Shown here in pieces: positions 9,998 to 17,128 of a DNA stretch of 17,143 bases. A model generated the notes under the pieces. The model made no database searches, was not told where the DNA came from, and saw only the letters and a list, made by a program, of their open reading frames with translations. Position 1 is the first letter of the stretch, and each line of letters begins with the position of its first letter. The stretch covers positions 1 through 17,143 of the forward strand of contig DHOX01000004.1 in the NCBI GenBank assembly GCA_002409785.1, in the 5' to 3' direction. The DNA is from Prevotella sp. UBA5379. GTDB lineage: Bacteria; Bacteroidota; Bacteroidia; Bacteroidales; Bacteroidaceae. A program made the translations under genes and the position numbers.

Positions 9998-11863
9998 TTA
10001 TTTTGTTTGACCAATATATTCAAAATAAGGATAGTAAGCCACATCCAGAATATTCAGACTCGCTGACTCTGCTGTAAGCCACAATCCGATAGTCCCACTG
10101 GCTCCATTATAAGTAAACTGGTACAAAGGCAAAAAATCACCATCTGCCTTCTTCTGTTTTGTCTCCATATTCACTGTACTTCCATTACGATAAAGTCCGA
10201 CCCAGCATTCAGCACCATGCATATCTGAGACATAATTATTGGTTGAAAAATCATAACCATTAAAGTTAATCTGTGTATTATCATAATTAGAATCACCCCA
10301 GCCATAATCATCAGAGCGAAGGATAAAATGTTCAGAGTAGCCCTCTCCATTACGTTCTACACCATTAGTGCAAGCAAGTATCCAATTATTCCAATTAGAA
10401 GCCTTACCGCTCTGGTTATTGATAAAATGAAACACAAAAGGATTATCTTCCGTGCCGAAATTATCCGTAAATTTATAATAATTGGAGAAAGCTGTCCACC
10501 AAGCACTACTATAATCGGATTTTCCTACAAGATAGGTACCACTATCATACTTTGTGCCAACATAAGTCTGTTCAGGATCAAGTTGCAAATAAGAACCATC
10601 TACAGTAAGAAAAGCACGAATATTCTGATTACCATCACCGCAAATCTGAGAATAAACTTCTTTATAGACCGTTCCATTCTTACAAGTTGCAATAGCTGTT
10701 ACCGTAACCTTAGCTCCCGAGCGTGCAACAGTCATGTCTACAGTTGCTCCTTCCATGTCTGAACGGAATTGTGTCCAACCAGCATCATCCGAGGGATAAC
10801 CCTCATTGGTAATATTAGAAGTAGAGAAATTACTGTTCCCCCATCCATATAGATCTGCTCTAAGCACAAAATACTCCGAGTAATTAGTTGTTGATCGATC
10901 AGCATCAGTACATACACACAAGTCCCAGTTATTCCAGTTTCCAGAGCCACTGGTATGATTAATAAACTGAGTATGGAAAGTGTTTCCTGAAGGAATCATA
11001 AAATAGTCCGAAAAAGCTGACCAAAAAGCCGAGGAACAGTCTGAACTTCCCACATTAATATATACCTTTGAGCTCGAAGGAGATTTACCTTCGCCTACAC
11101 TCTTATTCCAGTCACTCTCTTCCATATTATTACGGATAAAAGTCAGATCATCAAAACTGACTGGATTATGGGCATCACCCATTTTAGAAGTACCAATATA
11201 TACATAAGGTGCATTATTGAGTAAATGAACGAGCGTCGAATATTGAAATGAAGTAGAACGTGCAGAAGTCTGTGCACCGGAAAGGCTCTTCTTCCCATCA
11301 ACATAAAACTGATAGCCAGTTCTCGTAATCTGAAGTGCTACAAAGTGCCACTTCTGGGAAGGCATAATTCCAGTTGTCACACTAGAGGGATCATTATCAT
11401 CCAAATTCAGTGATTCCAACTGACCGGGCTTGTTATACACTACTTGTCCATTAGGAGTAAAATAGAACTTTGCCGAATCTGCATCCTCTGATCCGAATGC
11501 AATCAAAGGACGGTCAAGATCAGCACTATCCAGTTTTACAAAAAATGTAATCGCAGCACCATCCTGCAATTTCACACGATTAAAAGGATTAATAATACGT
11601 GCACCACCTTTACCGCTCAAATGCAAGACATTGCTAGCCAGAGTATCGTCCTTGACGACCTCACAAACTTTATTGGTAAGATCTAAATCTGAAAACTCGG
11701 TAGTATCCGAATATTCAAAATCGTAAGTTGCGACTACTTCACGTGTGGCATAAATCTGATCCCCTGCTTCCGGATCAGATTGTCCAAAAGGATCACACGA
11801 TATAAAGCTCAACATCCAAACGAAAACACCAACAAAGGCTAATAAAGATTTCAGAATCTTCAT
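9998..11863 (-). CDS. LamG-like plus tandem Trp-rich repeat lipoprotein, probable surface glycan-binding protein
   Basis: The 621-residue product has a signal peptide and lipobox ending FISC (cysteine 23). Residues about 45-245 look like a concanavalin A/LamG-type beta-sandwich: KWHFVALQITRTGYQFYVDGK near 171-191 is the typical strand pattern. Two tandem units of about 170 residues follow (about 267-436 and 443-612) and share SSAxWxAFSxYY, FINxxSGxxNWNNW, YSExFxLRxDxYGWGxSN and other positions. I do not recognise the repeated unit. I see no catalytic motif; the many exposed-type aromatics (WNNW, YGWG) suit sugar stacking. It is the first gene of the operon, before SusC-like 1, whereas accessory glycan-binding lipoproteins usually follow SusD. 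A SusE/F-like or SGBP role at the cell surface is an inference from lipobox, domain make-up and position. A LamG-bearing hydrolase is less likely, since no acid pair in a known active-site motif is visible. Confidence 0.85.
   Translation of the reverse strand: MKILKSLLAFVGVFVWMLSFISCDPFGQSDPEAGDQIYATREVVATYDFEYSDTTEFSDLDLTNKVCEVVKDDTLASNVLHLSGKGGARIINPFNRVKLQDGAAITFFVKLDSADLDRPLIAFGSEDADSAKFYFTPNGQVVYNKPGQLESLNLDDNDPSSVTTGIMPSQKWHFVALQITRTGYQFYVDGKKSLSGAQTSARSTSFQYSTLVHLLNNAPYVYIGTSKMGDAHNPVSFDDLTFIRNNMEESDWNKSVGEGKSPSSSKVYINVGSSDCSSAFWSAFSDYFMIPSGNTFHTQFINHTSGSGNWNNWDLCVCTDADRSTTNYSEYFVLRADLYGWGNSNFSTSNITNEGYPSDDAGWTQFRSDMEGATVDMTVARSGAKVTVTAIATCKNGTVYKEVYSQICGDGNQNIRAFLTVDGSYLQLDPEQTYVGTKYDSGTYLVGKSDYSSAWWTAFSNYYKFTDNFGTEDNPFVFHFINNQSGKASNWNNWILACTNGVERNGEGYSEHFILRSDDYGWGDSNYDNTQINFNGYDFSTNNYVSDMHGAECWVGLYRNGSTVNMETKQKKADGDFLPLYQFTYNGASGTIGLWLTAESASLNILDVAYYPYFEYIGQTK
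10028..11065 (-). repeat. Two tandem copies of an unrecognised ~170-residue Trp-rich domain inside the lipoprotein gene
   Basis: Copy 1 is encoded by about 11065-10556 and copy 2 by about 10537-10028. They match at protein level in order and spacing: SSAFWSAFSDYF / SSAWWTAFSNYY, FINHTSGSGNWNNW / FINNQSGKASNWNNW, YSEYFVLRADLYGWGNSN / YSEHFILRSDDYGWGDSN. Outside these blocks they diverge, so the duplication is old and the DNA copies are not near-identical. Copy boundaries are approximate. Confidence 0.8.
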
Positions 11864-11911
11864 GATACTTTAATGTTTAGATTACTTATGTTTTTTGGTA
11901 AATTATCGTAG

Positions 11912-11919
11912 CAAATGTA
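11912..11919 (-). promoter_or_regulatory. Candidate -7 promoter element for the five-gene operon
   Basis: On the minus strand this reads TACATTTG, an exact match to the Bacteroides -7 consensus TAnnTTTG. It lies about 50 bp before the lipoprotein ATG at 11863, predicting a transcript start near 11906 and a leader of about 43 bases. I see no TTTG at the ideal -33 distance; the nearest lies within the proximal direct repeat (11946-11949), slightly too far. That is what one expects of a promoter needing an activator bound at the -33 region. The transcript start is not shown by the sequence alone. Confidence 0.55.
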
Positions 11920-11939
11920 GTTAATAATGAAAATAAGAA

Positions 11940-11971
11940 GGTGGACAAAATACTGTTTTAGGTGGACAAAA
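11940..11971 (-). promoter_or_regulatory. Candidate activator operator: two exact 11-bp direct repeats, 21 bp apart
   Basis: The 11-mer GGTGGACAAAA (plus strand; TTTTGTCCACC on the minus strand) occurs exactly at 11940-11950 and 11961-11971. The 21-bp period is two turns of DNA, so both copies face the same side, as two subunits or half-sites of an AraC-type protein would need. Relative to the predicted start near 11906 the copies centre near -39 and -60, overlapping the -33 region. The obvious candidate binder is the AraC-type regulator encoded directly next door (12055-15021). The repeats are seen; the binding is inferred. Confidence 0.65.
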
Positions 11972-11979
11972 CGTATTTT
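11947..11979. repeat. Imperfect inverted repeat overlapping the operator
   Basis: AAAATACTGTTTT (11947-11959) pairs with AAAACGTATTTT (11968-11979) over 12 bp with one bulged T and an 8-base loop (AGGTGGAC). The loop contains most of the conserved part of the distal 11-mer. It could be a second protein-binding dyad or a weak hairpin in read-through RNA from the regulator gene. Its AT-rich arms make chance a real alternative. Confidence 0.45.
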
Positions 11980-12026
11980 GAATGTGAATCAAACACTTAT
12001 TATACAAATCCCTTTTATTGTGCGAC

Positions 12027-12042
12027 AAAAAGGACCCTTTTT
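12027..12042 (-). terminator. Possible weak terminator after the regulator gene
   Basis: AAAAAGGACCCTTTTT is a near-perfect palindrome about 13 bases past the regulator stop at 12055; the minus-strand RNA could form a short A/U-rich stem ending in a U-run (CUUUUUG). The stem is only 6 bp around a 4-base loop with a single G-C pair, so it would be weak and some read-through into the PUL operon is plausible. No better terminator is visible in the 191-bp gap. Confidence 0.3.
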
Positions 12043-12054
12043 AGAAAATAAAAT

Positions 12055-15021
12055 CTACCCTTTATAGTATGAAGACGGAGAAATCCCATATTTCTTGGTG
12101 AAACAACGGGTAAAATACTTAGGATCATTAAAACCTACCCGATAGGCGATTTCCGCAATATTACGGTTAGCGCGGTTCTCTTCCAGAAGCCTTTTAGCTA
12201 TATCAAGACGATAATCCCTGATAAACTGTATTGTAGATACCCCTGTTTCCAGTTTTAACCTTACGCCTAAGGTACTCTTGTTAACGTGCATCTGATCACA
12301 AAGTTCCGTAATGCCAAAGGAAGAATCAGCATAGTTGGATTCCAGAAGTTCCATAATCCTCTCCATAAACGGTTTCTTCGTTTTCACTGTTTCTTCCTTG
12401 TCAGCCATAACGCTTTTACGGTTACTGCTATCATACAGTTCCTGATTATTGAGAATCGTCTGGATACGCTGTTGCAAAATCGCAGGATCATCACTCTTCT
12501 CCAAGACGACTTCAATAGGACGATAAAGTTGTTCAGCCTCAAACTTTCTCATCTCTTGCAAATGACGCTTATAAAGAAAATAGAGCAATACGGCCAAGGA
12601 GACCAACAGCAAAGTAATAAACCACCAACTTTTCCAAAAATAAGGAGTGACATGAATGCCAATAGAAATTACAGGGTTATAAGTATCCCTGTTTATAGAA
12701 GAGATGTACCTCACCTCAAAATCATAATGGCCGGAAGGTAAAGTAGAATAACGGACACTATGCTGACCGGGAGGCAGACACATCCACTTATCCTCAAAGC
12801 CCTTCATCCGATAGCTGTAAGTACCCTGGGGTTGACTTCCATAACTAAGGGAAGAAAACTCTATCGTAAAGGATCGGTCACTTTCACGCAGGTTTATGTG
12901 CCTTGCAATGGAAATATCTTTATCCAGATAACGTGTATGCGCATGTATTTCCTGAGAGCCCACAAAGAGACGAGTAAAATGAAGTCTTCCGGTATATATA
13001 TAAGGTATATGCTCTCCCGTCAGCTCAATCAATCCTTTATCCGTACCAAAAAACAAATGTCCATTGACGGAACGGATAGCAGAATTATAATAAAACTGAG
13101 AACTAAGCAAGCCATCTCCCTCCATATAATTAGTAAACTCGCCCGTCTTGGGATCAAACAGAGACAGTCCATGATCAGTGGTGATCCACAATAGACCTTT
13201 CCGGTCTTCCACGATACCTTTCACGGCATTATTAGCTAATCCCTGCTTCATTGTGAAAGACCTGACAACCATTTTTTTGCCGTTGAAAGTCATACGGTAC
13301 AGTCCATACCCATTACTTCCCATCCAAATCGTACCCTCTCGAGATTGACAAAAAGAGGTAATCTCATCAATGATCCCACTCCCCGGTGCATCAAGTTTAT
13401 ATTTAAACTGTCTCATCTTGAAAAAGCCTTTTCCAGAAGGTCTTGATTTTAAAGAGACCACCACAAATCCTTTTCCACATCCTACCAAAAGAAGTCCGTT
13501 ACGCGTCACCAGACTCCCGATACATCCCGTGATATTTCCACATCCGGGGAAAGGATTCTCCACCTGATGTCTTTTTAAGTCATAGAAATACAGTCCGGCA
13601 TTTGTTCCAATCCACATTCCGTCATTCCAACGGTCAAAAGCCAAAGCACCGACAAACATAAACGAAGAGGTATACCTTCGGTTAACAGTAAGAGGAACAA
13701 TCAGGCCTGGAGTTTTCAGATTCATGACACAGACCCCCGCGCCCCATGTGCCAATCCATAACCTTCCCTGACGATCTGCCACAAGAGTAGATACACTATT
13801 ATGGGTCAGTCCAGAATTAGCCGTTGTATAATGAAGGAATACATCAGTCCCTGCAACACGCCGGTTCAGTCCTCCCTCGACGGTCCCTACCCATAAAGTC
13901 CCCCCAGGTTCGGCATACATCGCATTAACAGCATTAGGAGATAAAGACGAAGGGTCTTTGGTATGGACATAATTAATCAGTTCTAAATATCGCGGCACCA
14001 GTTTTACAATGCCCCCAGTTTCTGTTCCTATCCAAATCTGTCTGTGACAGGCATAAATGCAATTAATAAAATTACTGCTTAAGGGATTAATTTTACTTGT
14101 AACATTCCAATGTTCCATCCTTCCATTTCGCCCATCAAGAATATCCAGCCCTCCCAAAGTTCCAATTAAAAGCAGATGATCAGCAGATACAGCCAAGGAA
14201 GAAACGAAATCATGTGAGAGGCCAGCAAGTCCTCCTGTATGAGAATACTCCCTCACTTTCCTGCCCAAGCAATATAATCCTGCATTTGTAGCCACCCAGA
14301 CATGATGGCGGTAGCGAACAAAATCTGTCACAAAAGAGCCAGGATGATCCGAAGGCATGTTCCAAAGAGGAGCCATGACCAGTTCCCCCCTCCTTACGAT
14401 CATCCTGTCAACCCTGCCATCACATCCGACCAGCACCCTTCCATCTGAATCCAGATCTTTTATTGCCACGTCAGGAGCAGTAGTACTATACCTGCAAAAC
14501 TTCAAATCACAGACATTGCCATTCCTGTCAAAACGCACTCTGCAGAAATGTGCTCTGGTCAGGAACCATATTGAACCCTTTGAATCCTTGTAAACCCGAA
14601 TACCATTTTCTTTCATTAAAGCATTCATTTCTCTGGCAAGGGTACTAGTCGTACATTTCAACTGAACCGGTTCCAGGGTTTCAAGATCAAGAACTTCAAT
14701 TCCTTCTTCAAAGGCAATCCAGAGTCTATGGAAACCATCCTCATAGACATTCCGGCAACTATTACTCCTTAAACTTATCCCCTGATTACCCACGCCAAAA
14801 TACTGGTAATCATAACCATCATAACGGACCAGTCCCCCGCCACGCGTAGAGATCCAAATAAAACCATTATGATCCATATAGATGTCATCCACGAAATTAT
14901 TCGGCAGCCCGCAAGACATATTCAATATTGAACAATTGTACCGCTCCACCAAAGTGTTCTGGGAAAGACATTGGTAAGAAACGATAACAAGCAAAAAGAT
15001 TGTGCAACAGATGCTTTTCAT
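12055..15021 (-). CDS. Membrane-anchored Reg_prop/Y_Y_Y sensor fused directly to an AraC-type activator (HTCS-like, lacking kinase and receiver)
   Basis: From the ATG at 15021 the product is 988 residues. In order: signal peptide (1-21, ending SLSQ); periplasmic two-bladed propeller region with at least nine Reg_prop motifs, for example IWISTRGGGL near 56, IWIGTETGGI near 329, LWVGTVEGGL near 376, LWIGTWGAGV near 421 and LWITTDHGLSLFD near 611; Y_Y_Y domain (about 710-773); one transmembrane helix (about 799-817, WWFITLLLVSLAVLLYFLY); a linker of about 65 residues; and an AraC-type HTH domain (about 882-986) with both helix-turn-helix units, ending IAYRVGFNDPKYFTRCF...YGISPSSYY. Classical hybrid two-component PUL regulators carry HisKA, HATPase and receiver domains between the membrane helix and the HTH; none is present here. 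An in-frame ATG at 15108 would add 29 residues ahead of a good signal peptide, so I reject it. It probably senses a periplasmic oligosaccharide and activates the adjacent operon. Confidence 0.93.
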   Translation of the reverse strand: MKSICCTIFLLVIVSYQCLSQNTLVERYNCSILNMSCGLPNNFVDDIYMDHNGFIWISTRGGGLVRYDGYDYQYFGVGNQGISLRSNSCRNVYEDGFHRLWIAFEEGIEVLDLETLEPVQLKCTTSTLAREMNALMKENGIRVYKDSKGSIWFLTRAHFCRVRFDRNGNVCDLKFCRYSTTAPDVAIKDLDSDGRVLVGCDGRVDRMIVRRGELVMAPLWNMPSDHPGSFVTDFVRYRHHVWVATNAGLYCLGRKVREYSHTGGLAGLSHDFVSSLAVSADHLLLIGTLGGLDILDGRNGRMEHWNVTSKINPLSSNFINCIYACHRQIWIGTETGGIVKLVPRYLELINYVHTKDPSSLSPNAVNAMYAEPGGTLWVGTVEGGLNRRVAGTDVFLHYTTANSGLTHNSVSTLVADRQGRLWIGTWGAGVCVMNLKTPGLIVPLTVNRRYTSSFMFVGALAFDRWNDGMWIGTNAGLYFYDLKRHQVENPFPGCGNITGCIGSLVTRNGLLLVGCGKGFVVVSLKSRPSGKGFFKMRQFKYKLDAPGSGIIDEITSFCQSREGTIWMGSNGYGLYRMTFNGKKMVVRSFTMKQGLANNAVKGIVEDRKGLLWITTDHGLSLFDPKTGEFTNYMEGDGLLSSQFYYNSAIRSVNGHLFFGTDKGLIELTGEHIPYIYTGRLHFTRLFVGSQEIHAHTRYLDKDISIARHINLRESDRSFTIEFSSLSYGSQPQGTYSYRMKGFEDKWMCLPPGQHSVRYSTLPSGHYDFEVRYISSINRDTYNPVISIGIHVTPYFWKSWWFITLLLVSLAVLLYFLYKRHLQEMRKFEAEQLYRPIEVVLEKSDDPAILQQRIQTILNNQELYDSSNRKSVMADKEETVKTKKPFMERIMELLESNYADSSFGITELCDQMHVNKSTLGVRLKLETGVSTIQFIRDYRLDIAKRLLEENRANRNIAEIAYRVGFNDPKYFTRCFTKKYGISPSSYYKG

Positions 15022-15054
15022 GAATATATTTTTATTTACGATAACCGGCAGTTG

Positions 15055-15062
15055 CAAAAGTA
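15055..15062 (-). promoter_or_regulatory. Candidate -7 element for the regulator gene
   Basis: The minus strand reads TACTTTTG, matching TAnnTTTG, about 34 bp before the preferred regulator start at 15021. There is no clear TTTG at the -33 position. If this element is real, transcription starts downstream of the alternative ATG at 15108, which further supports the start at 15021. No copy of the operon's 11-mer repeat lies in this gap. Confidence 0.35.
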
Positions 15063-15140
15063 ACAAATAATCTCCATAAAAGAAAATGGTCCCGTAAAAA
15101 ACAATCATCTTTTCCCCATCGCTTCCCCCATAGAAAAAGA

Positions 15141-15172
15141 GGGGGAAATAAACACCTATGCTTATTTCCCCC
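15141..15172 (-). terminator. Rho-independent terminator after the GH13 gene
   Basis: A perfect 11-bp stem GGGGGAAATAA (15141-15151 on plus) / TTATTTCCCCC (15162-15172) closes a 10-base loop. On the minus strand it is followed at once by TCTTTTTCT, the U-rich tail expected of an intrinsic terminator, 78 bp past the GH13 stop at 15251. It separates the GH13 transcript from the regulator gene. A further TTCCCCC at 15123-15129 can also pair with the shared GGGGGAA arm (15141-15147), giving a competing hairpin. Confidence 0.85.
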
Positions 15173-15250
15173 TATCCCGAAAACATCCAAACTTCTTCTA
15201 TTAAGACATCAGAAGAAATTTGTAACCTCTTAATTCATACTTCTGTCACT

Positions 15251-17128
15251 TCAGAATTCAACAATCATTGTCTGACGTGGTGTCAAGTTCAGATTTCCAT
15301 CCAGTCTGACCGTCTGTCCAGTGATCACATTTTCCGCAGAAACATGACTGCCAATAATCTCCGCATAGCGTTTCATATCAGCCACAGCCCTCTTGCTTGT
15401 GCCATTCAGAATTGTCATAGAGGTTTTCCCCTTATACTGGCGGGCGATCACATATACCCCATTATAAGGGCAGAACTGCGTTTGCTTACCCTTTGTAATC
15501 AAGTCATTACCCTGACGCCAATGCAAGAGTCTGCTCAACCAGTCAAACATACTGTTCTCTGCTTTCGTGCGGCCTTCCGGTGTAAAACAATTATGCCTGT
15601 CGCCCGGGAAGCCACCAGGAAAATCCTTCCGGACATTCCCGTCCGTCACTTCTTTCGTACCATTCATCAACACTTCAGTACCATAATAAAGTTGGGGAAT
15701 GCGGTCAATGGTCAGCAGCAATCCCAACGCCTGTTTCAATGCCAAGGTATCCTTTCCATTGCCAAGGAAACGATCCGTATCATGATTCTCGATAAAGGCC
15801 ATTACCGAAGAAGGATTCTCATAGAGGTAATCATAGCACAGACTGTTATACACGCGGTTCAATCCCTTCTCCTCATTGTCTGTCTCTTCAGACTTGCCCT
15901 TATTGATTTTATCATAAAAGCTGAAGTCCATGACCGTGGGCAAATAACTATTAATCTTTGACAGTTTAGAATCTTTCTGCCATGCAGCCGTATAAGCCGG
16001 TTCAGTAACCCATGTCTCACCTACCACATTAAAATGAGGATATTCCAGAGTGAGCGTTTTCATCCAGTCAGACATTGCCCGGCGATCAGCATAAGGGTAA
16101 GTGTCCATACGAATGCCATCAATGCCGACAGTCTCTATCCACCATTCACTGTTTTGGATAAGATATTTCATGACATAAGGATTCCTCTGGTTCAGATCAG
16201 GCATAGTAGGAACGAACCAGCCATTCACCGTTTCATTTATATCTATCTGGGAAGCATAAGGATCCAATATAGTCGTCAACTTGTATGAAGTTTGCTTGTA
16301 TTTGCTTTTTGCCTCTTTGCCACCGGAAAGCCATTCAGGCGAATTGAACCAATCCTTAGAAGGCATATCTTTCACCCAGGGATGTTCAAAGCCACAGTGA
16401 TTGAAAATCATATCCATAACTACTTTCAATCCCTTTTCATGAGCAGCACGGACAAGTTGCTCGTATTCTCCGTTTGTACCCAGGCGAGGATCTATCCGGT
16501 AATAATCTGTTGTCGCATAACCATGATAAGTACTGGCGCCATCACGGTCAGGAGAATTATTCTCAAGTACGGGCGTAAGCCAGAGCGCCGTAACCCCTAA
16601 CTGTTTGAAATAGTCAAGATGGTCCATAATTCCCTCCAGGTCACCACCATGGCGAAGACTCGGCTGTGAGCGGTCTTCGCGATAAGCATTCATACCCTTG
16701 ATATGACTTTTATGATGAGGCCCCTGGGCAAAACGATCAGGCATCAGCATATACAAGACATCGGCATTTGTAAACCCCAAACGACGATCCCCCGCCATCG
16801 CACGGTTTCTCAACTCATAACTTACTTTCTTTGTCTTTCTGCCTTGAGAGAAATTCAGTATAAGATGGCCCGCCCGGGCATCCTTGAGATTCAAATATAC
16901 GAACAAATAGTCCGGAGAATCCAAACGTACGATCGAATCAATCTTTACGCCAGGATAGTCCACAGAAACGTCTGCATTTCTGATTCCCTTGCCATATACC
17001 ATCAACTGCAACGAAGGGTTTTTCATCCCCACAAACCAATCAGTCGGGTCAATACGGTCAATATTCACTGCGTTCATTTGCACAACGGTCAATAAACAGC
17101 CGAACAAAAATAGCCATTTTTTCTTCAT
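15251..17128 (-). CDS. Secreted GH13 alpha-glucan hydrolase, SusA/neopullulanase-cyclomaltodextrinase type
   Basis: The 625-residue product has a Sec signal peptide (cleavage near residue 20, VQMNA) without a lipobox, so it is probably periplasmic. An N-terminal beta domain resembling Cyc-maltodext_N (about 22-110, WFVGMKNPSLQLMVYGKGI) precedes the GH13 barrel. Conserved regions are intact: I, DMIFNH (239-244); II, GIDGIRMDT with nucleophile D342; III, VVGETW with acid/base E371; IV, FIENHD with stabilising D450; V, MPDLN (309-313). A C-terminal beta domain ends PRQTMIVEF. Family members hydrolyse alpha-1,4 bonds in maltooligosaccharides, cyclodextrins or pullulan. Length and layout resemble Bacteroides SusA, but the neighbours differ from the classical sus operon, so I give no symbol. 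SusG is unlikely because that enzyme is a surface lipoprotein. It has its own terminator; its promoter lies beyond the right edge. Confidence 0.95.
   Translation of the reverse strand: MKKKWLFLFGCLLTVVQMNAVNIDRIDPTDWFVGMKNPSLQLMVYGKGIRNADVSVDYPGVKIDSIVRLDSPDYLFVYLNLKDARAGHLILNFSQGRKTKKVSYELRNRAMAGDRRLGFTNADVLYMLMPDRFAQGPHHKSHIKGMNAYREDRSQPSLRHGGDLEGIMDHLDYFKQLGVTALWLTPVLENNSPDRDGASTYHGYATTDYYRIDPRLGTNGEYEQLVRAAHEKGLKVVMDMIFNHCGFEHPWVKDMPSKDWFNSPEWLSGGKEAKSKYKQTSYKLTTILDPYASQIDINETVNGWFVPTMPDLNQRNPYVMKYLIQNSEWWIETVGIDGIRMDTYPYADRRAMSDWMKTLTLEYPHFNVVGETWVTEPAYTAAWQKDSKLSKINSYLPTVMDFSFYDKINKGKSEETDNEEKGLNRVYNSLCYDYLYENPSSVMAFIENHDTDRFLGNGKDTLALKQALGLLLTIDRIPQLYYGTEVLMNGTKEVTDGNVRKDFPGGFPGDRHNCFTPEGRTKAENSMFDWLSRLLHWRQGNDLITKGKQTQFCPYNGVYVIARQYKGKTSMTILNGTSKRAVADMKRYAEIIGSHVSAENVITGQTVRLDGNLNLTPRQTMIVEF

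Noticed and set aside
12055..15021. Full hybrid two-component system (HTCS)
   Set aside because: Only about 170 residues follow the membrane helix, enough for a linker and the AraC domain; kinase and receiver motifs are absent, and the frame is continuous with no sign of a frameshift.
15022..15108. Longer start for the regulator at the ATG at 15108
   Set aside because: It would put 29 extra residues in front of a complete signal peptide that begins at 15021, and the candidate -7 element at 15055-15062 lies within that stretch.
15158..15961. A 267-codon open frame on the plus strand
   Set aside because: It lies antisense to the well-conserved GH13 gene, its translation has no domain or signal pattern, and it opens inside the terminator region. 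It is a frame shadow.
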